Shown piece after piece: positions 17,719-24,475 of a stretch of DNA of 64,000 bases. This DNA is from Sva-07 sp963774765 (GTDB lineage Bacteria > Actinomycetota > Acidimicrobiia > Acidimicrobiales > Ilumatobacteraceae). The notes beneath the pieces are model-generated. The model was not told the origin of the DNA. It saw only the letters and a list, made by a program, of their open reading frames with translations, and searched no databases. The stretch is taken from contig CAVZGP010000009.1 in NCBI GenBank assembly GCA_963774765.1, forward strand, positions 868,001 through 932,000, given 5' to 3'. Positions within the stretch are counted from its first letter, which is position 1. Each line of letters starts with the position of its first letter. A program made the position numbers and the translations under genes.

Positions 17719-17998
17719 GCACCACGAACTCGTGATCTCCCCGATGGTGCAGCTGGAGTTGAGCTACCTCCATGAAATCGAGCGCCTCACCATCGGCGGC
17801 GCTGACATCATCGGCGATCTCGAACGAAAGATCGGACTCCACCGATCCGACCTCCCACTCGACGCGCTCGTCGAAACCCCGCTGTGCTCACCTGGACGCG
17901 CGGCCCTTTCGACCGCCACATCGTGGCAGACGCACTCGTCACCGGCGCCTCACTGGTCACGAGCCATCCACGAGCGCACCACCGTCGCCAAGTGGTGA
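17719..17998 (+). pseudogene. PIN-domain (VapC-like) toxin remnant lacking its N-terminus
   Basis: Across two frames one reads the middle and end of a VapC-type ribonuclease: AIEHHELVISPMVQLELSYL, then ERKIGLHRSDLPLDALVET, then WTRGPFDRHIVADALV (the conserved DPFDR-type motif, here GPFDR), LVTS and finally IHERTTVAKW before the stop. The first ~30 residues with the first catalytic aspartate are missing because the DUF4262 gene occupies that place, and two frame changes lie near 17880 and 17965. No antitoxin gene is seen. A dead toxin is the simplest reading. Confidence 0.65.
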
Positions 17999-18153
17999 GC
18001 GCCAACGCGATCGCCAGCGGCGGCCGGATTCTGGTGACCAACAAGGTGTTCCTCGCCGTCGACGACCGAGTCGAGTCAGCCCCGCTCCGCGAGACCGAGG
18101 ACAAGGGCCTCACCCGTCCCGTGCCCATCCACGAGATCGCTGCCCTGCGCTGA
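17995..18153 (+). pseudogene. C-terminal fragment resembling a class III adenylate cyclase
   Basis: A 52-codon ORF from GTG 17995, overlapping the PIN stop. The sequence (ANAIASGGRILVTNKVFLAV, then ETEDKGLTRPVPIHEIAAL) resembles the last 50 residues of class III nucleotide cyclase domains, where a G-x-ILV strand and a KGL-x-x-PVP ending are usual. The catalytic part is absent, so this is probably a leftover 3' end. Similarity is judged by eye only. Confidence 0.4.
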
Positions 18154-18186
18154 CCGACGTTTTTCGCCGGGCTCCGCAACCACGTT

Positions 18187-18265
18187 CGATCTGCGCCCGT
18201 ACGATCCCGCCTTCCGGGACAGACCGGGCACAGATCGCTCGCTGGGACCCTGGGGGCGCAGATCG
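18187..18265. repeat. Long inverted repeat beyond the tdk 3' end
   Basis: Perfect 12-bp arms CGATCTGCGCCC (18187-18198) and GGGCGCAGATCG (18254-18265) enclose 55 bases. It lies between the cyclase remnant and the convergent tdk gene and could serve as a terminator or be a relic of an inserted element. Confidence 0.5.
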
Positions 18266-18291
18266 GGGCGGTCAGGAGAGACGGGATCGGC

Positions 18292-18891
18292 TCAGGCGCC
18301 GAGGTCGCCGCGGAGGAAGTGGGCTCGGCAGAGCAGTTCGTAGCGCACTGTGTCGCCGAACAGCGGCGCCTCGTTCTGGTTCGTGTCACCGACCATCACC
18401 GTGTCGCCCTCGTACACGACGTCACCGTTGACGACGCGAGCGTTGTGCGTGGCCCTGGCCCCGCACCAGCAACGGGCCTCGACCTGCAGCGGTATGTGCT
18501 CGTCGGCGATCTCCAACATGCGCGCCGTTCCCTCGAACAAGCGACCTCGGAAGTCGGTGAGCAGCCCGAACGCAAAGACGTCGACGTCGAGTTCGTCGAC
18601 CACACGAGCGAGCTGGTCGCATTGCGCCGGCGTGTAGAACTGGACCTCGTCGCAGATCATGTAGTGGATCGGCCAGTAGCTCACAGCGAGCGCGTGGAGG
18701 TCGAGGTCGGGCGCCACCTCGATCGCCGGGGCGGCCACTCCGAGCCGACTCGTGACCTGACGTCCCTCTCGGTCGAGCGTGGTCAACAGCAGCCCGTAGA
18801 GCTCGCGGTTGGACATGTTGTGGTGAATCTGCAGCGCCACGGTGCTCTTGCCGGAGCCCATGGTGCCGAAGCTGAAACGAAGCGACGCCAT
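18292..18891 (-). CDS. tdk: Thymidine kinase
   Basis: 199 residues from ATG 18891. Walker A is FGTMGSGKSTVAL (residues 8-20), the Walker B/catalytic region is YMICDEVQFYTPAQ, and AFGLLTDFRGRLFEGT is the family lasso-loop region. The zinc-site cysteines are ARCWCGARATHNAR and a later ELLCRAHF. The enzyme phosphorylates thymidine for DNA salvage in the cytoplasm. It is followed upstream on the same strand by a small lipoprotein and a membrane RCK_C gene. Confidence 0.94.
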   Translation of the reverse strand: MASLRFSFGTMGSGKSTVALQIHHNMSNRELYGLLLTTLDREGRQVTSRLGVAAPAIEVAPDLDLHALAVSYWPIHYMICDEVQFYTPAQCDQLARVVDELDVDVFAFGLLTDFRGRLFEGTARMLEIADEHIPLQVEARCWCGARATHNARVVNGDVVYEGDTVMVGDTNQNEAPLFGDTVRYELLCRAHFLRGDLGA

Positions 18892-18905
18892 GTAGGCGCC
18901 CGACC

Positions 18906-19091
18906 CTATCCGCCCTCGGTGACCGGCGGTACAGACGGATCGGTGGCGAACGGGTCGAACGACGGGTCGACGACAGCCGGACCGTTGATCCCGCCAATCG
19001 ACGGCGGTTCGTCGTCGATGTCGTCCGAGCCGTTGCAGGCCGTCGCGGCAACGACGAGCAACACAACCGACAGCACCGGCGCGCACCTCAC
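18906..19091 (-). CDS. Small lipoprotein of unknown function
   Basis: 61 residues from GTG 19091, overlapping the stop of the upstream membrane gene. A signal peptide (VLSVVLLVVAATAC) ends in a lipobox with cysteine near residue 19, so the mature protein is about 40 residues, acidic and proline-rich, tethered outside the membrane. No family is recognised. Confidence 0.6.
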   Translation of the reverse strand: MRCAPVLSVVLLVVAATACNGSDDIDDEPPSIGGINGPAVVDPSFDPFATDPSVPPVTEGG

Positions 19092-19750
19092 GGCATGACC
19101 TCCGAGTCGACCCGACGCCCATAGAGGATGAGTTGGTCGCCCTCGAGCAAGTCGATGTCAACCGGGGGCTCGCCGACGAACTCGGTGCCTTTGCGCACGC
19201 CCAGCACCGTCATCCCGGGCAGCGCGTGAGCGAGTCCGCGAAGACTCCGCGCTTCTGCGACCGGTGCAGACAGCCTGACAGACTGGATGGCGAACTCGTC
19301 CGACAGCACGAGCAGTTCCTCTCGATGATCGGCGAGCGCCGGCATCAGGTGGCGCTGGATGTAGCGGTGGCCGACACCGGTCAGCCAGCGTTGGATGGGC
19401 TGGTTGGTGATCGCCATCAGGATCAGGAACAGGCCCGACAGTATGACGAGCACCCGTTCGATGGTCGATCCCGGGCCAGGGACGATCAGTCCGACCAGCA
19501 CGGTCACCACGAGCGTCGGCGTCCCCAAGCTTCCGGCCAGCATCGTGGTCCCGATGATCTTGCGGCGCACCGGCTGATTCATCACGTTCTCTGCCTCGGT
19601 CGTGGTGAAGCCCGCACCGCTGAAGGCCGACCGTGCTTGGAATGCGGCGAGTTCGGCTGGCATCCCGGTGGCGATCAGCGCCCCGGTTGCCAACTTGGTG
19701 AATGCAACCGTGATCACAGCGACGATCAGGAAGGTGGCGACGGCGTACAT
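19088..19750 (-). CDS. Membrane protein with C-terminal RCK_C (TrkA-C) domain
   Basis: 220 residues from ATG 19750. Three hydrophobic segments come first (AVATFLIVAVITVAFTKLA, TMLAGSLGTPTLVVTVLVGL, VLVILSGLFLILMAIT), then a soluble ~85-residue domain with LRGLAHALPGMTVLGVRKG and LLEGDQLILYGRR, typical of the RCK_C ligand-binding domain of potassium or other ion channels. The motif FQARSAFSGAGFTTTEAENV resembles part of a Trk-type pore region. A role in ion transport or its control is inferred. Confidence 0.75.
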   Translation of the reverse strand: MYAVATFLIVAVITVAFTKLATGALIATGMPAELAAFQARSAFSGAGFTTTEAENVMNQPVRRKIIGTTMLAGSLGTPTLVVTVLVGLIVPGPGSTIERVLVILSGLFLILMAITNQPIQRWLTGVGHRYIQRHLMPALADHREELLVLSDEFAIQSVRLSAPVAEARSLRGLAHALPGMTVLGVRKGTEFVGEPPVDIDLLEGDQLILYGRRVDSEVMP

Positions 19751-19780
19751 GGTCCGATCTTCGCGCACCGACGATTGCAG

Positions 19781-19797
19781 CAGGGGTCTGACCCCTG
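19781..19797. repeat. Palindrome family C, copy 1
   Basis: CAGGGGTCTGACCCCTG, a 17-base palindrome around a central T, followed by GTGAAATCG. The same core and the following GGTG-x-AATCG recur at 49629. Flanking CGATT/AATCG extends the pairing. The GGGGTC-GACCCC core resembles REP-like elements known from many bacteria. Confidence 0.75.
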
Positions 19798-19927
19798 GTG
19801 AAATCGTCGCGGGACGATGGTCACTTTCGTCGGGCCGTCCCGCCCGCAACCGCCTTTGGCCACTACGGTGGTTACTTGACACGCTCGGCAACGGAGCCGG
19901 GGCGCTGACACTCCCAGGGGAGACAAC

Positions 19928-21835
19928 ATGACGGACACGATCGGCCGGCCGGCCGGCGACGACGAGCACGTCCTCGACCATCTGATCATCCGCTTCGCGG
20001 GCGATTCCGGCGACGGAATGCAGCTCACCGGCGATCGTTTCACCTCGGTGAGCGCCGCGTTCGGCAACGACCTGTCCACGTTGCCCGACTTTCCCGCGGA
20101 GATCCGGGCACCGGCGGGCACCGTCAACGGCGTGTCGGCGTTCCAGGTCAACATCGCCGACCACAAGATCACCACACCCGGCGACGAACCGAATGTACTC
20201 GTGGCGATGAACCCGGCGGCCCTGATGGCCGACCTGCAGCGCCTCGAGCCCGGCGGCACCGTCATCGTCAACGAGGATGCCTTCGACGAACGCAATCTCG
20301 AGAAGGCGGGCTACAGCACCAACCCACTCGACAATGACACGCTCGCGAACTACCGGGTGCTGCGGGTCCCGATGACGAGCCTCACCAAGGAGATCTGCGC
20401 GCCACTCGGCGTGAAGCCACGCGACGCCGAACGGTCGAAGAACTTCTTCGCCCTGGGCCTGGTGTCGTTCATGTACACCCGCCCGGTCGATCCCACGCTG
20501 GGATGGATCGCCGAGAAGTTCGGCAGCTCCGAACTGGTCGAAGCCGCGAACAAGGCGTCATTCCTCGCCGGGTTCAACTTCGGTGAGACCACCGAAGCCG
20601 TCGGCCACCGCTACGAGGTCAAGCCGGCGAAGCTGCCCGCCGGTGAATACACCAGCATCACCGGCAACACCGCCCTCGCCTGGGGAATCGTTGCCGCAGG
20701 CCAACTCGCGAAGCTGCCGACGACGCTCGGCTCGTATCCGATCACTCCGGCGTCCGACATCCTCCACGAACTCTCGAAGCACAAGCACTTCGGTATCCGC
20801 ACCGTTCAGGCCGAAGACGAAATCGCCGCCATCGGCGTTGCGCTCGGTGCGGCCTTCGCAGGCCACCTCGGTGTCACCACCACCAGCGGTCCGGGCGTGG
20901 CCCTCAAGAGCGAAACCACGTCGCTCGCCGTGTCGATCGAGCTGCCGCTGCTGCTCGTCGACATCCAACGTGGCGGACCGTCGACCGGGCTGCCCACCAA
21001 GACCGAGGCGTCCGATCTCAACATCGCCCTCTACGGACGCCACGGCGAGGCACCACTACCGATCGTGGCTGCCTACACGCCGGCGCAGTGCTTCCACGCA
21101 GCGATCGAAGCGGTCCGCATCGCGCTCAAGTACCGCACTCCGGTGATCCTGCTCTCCGACGGCTACCTCGCCAACGGCTCCGAGTCGTGGAATCTGCCCT
21201 CGGTCGATTCGCTGCCCGACATCTCGGTGGCCTTCACGACCCAGCCGAACCACGTCGACGACGACGGCAACGAGGTCTTCTGGCCGTACCTGCGAGACGA
21301 GACCACGCTCGCTCGACCGTGGGCGATCCCCGGTACTCCCGGGCTGATGCACCGTGTCGGTGGCCTCGAGAAGAACGACGGCACCGGCAACATCGACTAC
21401 ACGCCCGACAACCACGAGCGCATGGTTCATCTGCGCGCCGCGAAGATCGCTGCCATCGCTGCCGACATCCCGCCGACGGAGATCAAGGGCGACCCGGACG
21501 CCGACGTCCTCGTGCTCGGCTGGGGCTCGACGTGGGCCGCGATCGACGCCGCAATCCAACGCAGCTGCCGCGCCGGCAAGAGCGTGGCGTCAGCGCACAT
21601 CATGCACCTCAACCCGCTCCCACCAGATCTCGGCGACATCCTGAGACGATTCGAGCGGGTGATCGTGCCCGAGTTGAACATGGGCCAGCTCACCACCCTG
21701 ATCCGAGGCAAGTACCTCGTCGACGCCCAGTGCCTCAGCAAGGTGCAGGGCATGCCCTTCAAGTCACGCGAGATCGAAGCCGCCATCGACGAGGCCCTCG
21801 CCTCGATTGCCAGCTCGAAGGGAGCCACGTCATGA
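19928..21835 (+). CDS. korA: 2-oxoglutarate:ferredoxin oxidoreductase, alpha subunit (fused gamma-alpha)
   Basis: 635 residues. The N-terminal gamma domain begins IIRFAGDSGDGMQLTGDRF (residues 20-38), and the alpha domain shows LGSYPITPASDILHELSKH, FAGHLGVTTTSGPGVALKSE and a C-terminal LVLGWGSTWAA followed by VIVPELNMGQL. With KorB it oxidatively decarboxylates 2-oxoglutarate to succinyl-CoA and passes electrons to ferredoxin, replacing the NAD-linked dehydrogenase of the TCA cycle, as in mycobacteria. The korB start overlaps its stop (ATGA). Confidence 0.95.
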   Translation: MTDTIGRPAGDDEHVLDHLIIRFAGDSGDGMQLTGDRFTSVSAAFGNDLSTLPDFPAEIRAPAGTVNGVSAFQVNIADHKITTPGDEPNVLVAMNPAALMADLQRLEPGGTVIVNEDAFDERNLEKAGYSTNPLDNDTLANYRVLRVPMTSLTKEICAPLGVKPRDAERSKNFFALGLVSFMYTRPVDPTLGWIAEKFGSSELVEAANKASFLAGFNFGETTEAVGHRYEVKPAKLPAGEYTSITGNTALAWGIVAAGQLAKLPTTLGSYPITPASDILHELSKHKHFGIRTVQAEDEIAAIGVALGAAFAGHLGVTTTSGPGVALKSETTSLAVSIELPLLLVDIQRGGPSTGLPTKTEASDLNIALYGRHGEAPLPIVAAYTPAQCFHAAIEAVRIALKYRTPVILLSDGYLANGSESWNLPSVDSLPDISVAFTTQPNHVDDDGNEVFWPYLRDETTLARPWAIPGTPGLMHRVGGLEKNDGTGNIDYTPDNHERMVHLRAAKIAAIAADIPPTEIKGDPDADVLVLGWGSTWAAIDAAIQRSCRAGKSVASAHIMHLNPLPPDLGDILRRFERVIVPELNMGQLTTLIRGKYLVDAQCLSKVQGMPFKSREIEAAIDEALASIASSKGATS

Positions 21836-22854
21836 GTACCGCGCAGGTCGCCGTCACGACGAAGAAGGACTGGTCGAGCGACCAGGAGGTGCGGTGGTGT
21901 CCGGGATGCGGTGACTACGGCATTCTGCTCGCCGTGCAGACCCTGATGCCCGAACTCGGCATCGCCCCCGAGAACACCGTGTTCATCTCCGGCATCGGCT
22001 GTTCGAGCCGGTTCCCGTACTACATGAACACCTACGGGATGCACTCGATCCATGGCCGCGCGCCCGCCATCGCCACCGGCGTTGCCGTCGCGCGACCGGA
22101 CCTCGACGTGTGGGTGATCACCGGTGACGGCGACGGACTGTCGATCGGCGGCAACCACCTGATCCACGCGTTGCGCCGCAACGTCAACCTCAACATCCTG
22201 CTGTTCAACAACCGGATCTACGGCCTCACCAAGGGCCAGTTCTCGCCGACCTCCCCGGTCGGCAAGGTCACCAAGTCGACACCGATGGGCTCGATCGACC
22301 CGCCGTTCAACCCGCTTGCGGTCGCACTCGGTGCCGAGGCGAGCTTCGTGGCACGCACCCACGACCTCGACCGCCACCACATGATGGAAACCTTCCGCGC
22401 CGCACACGCCCATCACGGCGCGTCGTTCGTCGAGATCTATCAAAACTGCAACGTGTTCAACGACGGCCAGTTCGACGAGGTCACCAAGAAGCAGGCCCGC
22501 GACGAGATGATGATCAACCTCGTGCACGGCGAGCCGGTCACATTCGGCGCGGACCAGCAGCGTGCGGTGGCGATGGGCGTCGACGGCCAACTCCGACTGG
22601 TCGAACGAGCCGACGTTGCTGCCGAGGACATCTTGATCCACGATGCACATCGCGAGGACCCGTCGTTGGCGTTCGCGCTCGCCCGTTTGAGCCACGACGA
22701 CCACTCGCCGACACCGTTCGGAGTGTTCCGCGACATCCAACGGCCCGAGTACACCCACGCCGTCGCCGATCAGGTGATGGCTGCGAGCGAGCGCAAGGGC
22801 CCCGGCGACCTCGACGCACTCCTGAGGTCGAACGGCACCTGGACCGTCGACTGA
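21832..22854 (+). CDS. korB: 2-oxoglutarate:ferredoxin oxidoreductase, beta subunit
   Basis: 340 residues from ATG 21832, overlapping korA. The iron-sulfur/TPP region begins RWCPGCGDYGILLAVQ, with ISGIGCSSRFPYY; the thiamine diphosphate motif is GDGDGLSIGGNHLIHALRRN ending in FNNRIYGLTKGQ. Cysteines at WCPGC and GCSS, and another at QNCN, are the expected cluster ligands. It carries the thiamine cofactor and the cluster of the KorAB complex in the cytoplasm. Confidence 0.95.
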   Translation: MSTAQVAVTTKKDWSSDQEVRWCPGCGDYGILLAVQTLMPELGIAPENTVFISGIGCSSRFPYYMNTYGMHSIHGRAPAIATGVAVARPDLDVWVITGDGDGLSIGGNHLIHALRRNVNLNILLFNNRIYGLTKGQFSPTSPVGKVTKSTPMGSIDPPFNPLAVALGAEASFVARTHDLDRHHMMETFRAAHAHHGASFVEIYQNCNVFNDGQFDEVTKKQARDEMMINLVHGEPVTFGADQQRAVAMGVDGQLRLVERADVAAEDILIHDAHREDPSLAFALARLSHDDHSPTPFGVFRDIQRPEYTHAVADQVMAASERKGPGDLDALLRSNGTWTVD

Positions 22855-22862
22855 CGCTCGGC

Positions 22863-23726
22863 TCAGGGCAACACTCCAAGTATCCAACCCTCCTCGGCGG
22901 CGACGGCCTGCGCCACGTCGGGTGGCACGCGTGGCGAGAACCACGCACTGAGCTCGCCCGATGAATCTGCCTGGGCCAACCACCGAGCGGTCGTGCGCAC
23001 GTGGACCAGATCACGCACCACTGCGTCGACATCGACGACCGGCAGCATCGAGGGCCACACTTCGGCCACCACCACGGCCCCGTCGCGGAGTACAGGCATG
23101 CGCAGCCCTGTCGTGAACGGCCAGACCTGCAGCCGATCACCGACGTGCTGGCGCAGACCCTGCAGTCGAGCGATGCCCAGCAGGCTCTGGCTGCCGACCG
23201 CACCGGCGCCGAGGAGCTGCCAGGACGAGAACGGACGAAGACCCCGCGCCCGCAGTATCTCCTCCACGGCTCGATACTCGTTGACCGATGCGGAGGCTGC
23301 TGGCTTCGTGCTCGTCAGGCGGGTGGATCGCGCCGATGGAGGACAACCCCAGAACGGTGCCGAACCACCGGTGAACCGCTGATTGAGTTCGTCGGCCACG
23401 GCGAAACGGTTGTTGGCATTGCGGTCGTCGTCACTGATGCGGTCAGCGAGCAGTTGCCACATCGCCGACCATCCGACGCCGACCAGTCCGAGACCAGCAG
23501 CGGTGCCCGCAGGGTACCCGAGTGAGAAGTCGACCCCGATCAGGGTTGTCGCAGACCGATCCGATTCGAGGAGGCCGACCAGGTGGTCGATCGCGGTCGC
23601 TCGCGTCGAAAGGTTCGTGGTCTCGATGTCGCAATCGCCGTCGTTCACGGCGATCCAGATCGAGTCACGCCCGAGCTTCGGGGTCGAATTGGCGCTCCAG
23701 TCGACGACCACGACACGGTCGAACAT
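22863..23726 (-). CDS. Conserved protein of unknown function (possibly DUF429-like)
   Basis: 287 residues, convergent with korB (8-base gap). It starts VVVVDWSANSTPKLGRDSIW, and a later strand TLIGVDFSLGYPAGTAAG recalls the acidic RNase H-like fold of DUF429 proteins. The C-terminal region (LQVWPFTTGLRMPVLRDGAV and AEVWPSMLP) has the W-P/E-x-YP pattern of that group. No characterised function is known. Confidence 0.65.
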   Translation of the reverse strand: MFDRVVVVDWSANSTPKLGRDSIWIAVNDGDCDIETTNLSTRATAIDHLVGLLESDRSATTLIGVDFSLGYPAGTAAGLGLVGVGWSAMWQLLADRISDDDRNANNRFAVADELNQRFTGGSAPFWGCPPSARSTRLTSTKPAASASVNEYRAVEEILRARGLRPFSSWQLLGAGAVGSQSLLGIARLQGLRQHVGDRLQVWPFTTGLRMPVLRDGAVVVAEVWPSMLPVVDVDAVVRDLVHVRTTARWLAQADSSGELSAWFSPRVPPDVAQAVAAEEGWILGVLP

Positions 23727-23743
23727 CGCGGTCCGTCGCGTGT

Positions 23744-24403
23744 CTATGCGAGGACGTCAGCAACAGCGGCGAAGTGCAGCGCGGCGGCCACCACGGTCAA
23801 CAGATGCCAGACCTCGTGGTATCCGAACGTTGACGGCCACGGGTTCGGTCGGTGCGTGAGCAAGACCGGAAACCCGACGGTGTAGGCGACGCCACCGGCG
23901 ATGATCAGCGCGAGCTGGGTGCCCGTGAGGCTGGTGACGAGCACGGGCGTCGCGACGAGGGCGACCCAGCCCATCACGATGTACAGGGAGTACGAGACGT
24001 ACCTCGCACCGTGGAAGAACGCGAGCTTCAACAGCATTCCGAGCGCGGCCAGGCTGCCGATGATTGCGAGCATCGGAATTCCCCAGGCCCGTGGCAACGC
24101 CACGAGACACAACGGCACGTAGGTGCCGGCGATGAGGAGATAGATCATCGAGTGGTCGAGGCGCTGCATGATCGATCGTGCCCGCTCGGACTGCGCCAGC
24201 GTGTGATATGCCGCTGAGGTACCGAAGAGCAACAGCAACGTCGCCGAGTAGATCGCGGCGCCGACAGTGGCCGCAGCGCCGCGGGCCACCGCGATCAACG
24301 CAATGCCTGCCGGGATCGAGGCGAAGAACGCCCACGAGTGCATCTTGCCGCGCCACACCGGCCTCGCGGCGAGGAGGGGGGACACGACGCTCACGTGGAT
24401 CAC
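23744..24403 (-). CDS. Hemolysin III / PAQR-family membrane protein
   Basis: 219 residues with seven hydrophobic segments. Family motifs are visible: WRGKMHSWAFFASIPAG at the start, LLFGTSAAYHTLAQSERAR with the metal-site histidine, MQRLDHSMIYLLIAGTYVP with a conserved aspartate-histidine, and TFGYHEVWHLLTVVAAALHF with the last two histidines. These residues form the zinc site of the PAQR fold. The bacterial role is unclear despite the name. It follows the UvrD-like helicase gene. Confidence 0.9.
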   Translation of the reverse strand: MIHVSVVSPLLAARPVWRGKMHSWAFFASIPAGIALIAVARGAAATVGAAIYSATLLLLFGTSAAYHTLAQSERARSIMQRLDHSMIYLLIAGTYVPLCLVALPRAWGIPMLAIIGSLAALGMLLKLAFFHGARYVSYSLYIVMGWVALVATPVLVTSLTGTQLALIIAGGVAYTVGFPVLLTHRPNPWPSTFGYHEVWHLLTVVAAALHFAAVADVLA

Positions 24404-24475
24404 CGTACTCGCGTCGGAGGCCCAGCCTCCCGCGGACTACCGGTCCTGTGTCACGTGACGCTGATCGCGTGCTCG

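Noticed and set aside
21427..22983. 518-codon minus-strand ORF opposite korB
   Set aside because: No domain is recognisable and korAB is intact on the other strand with clear motifs.
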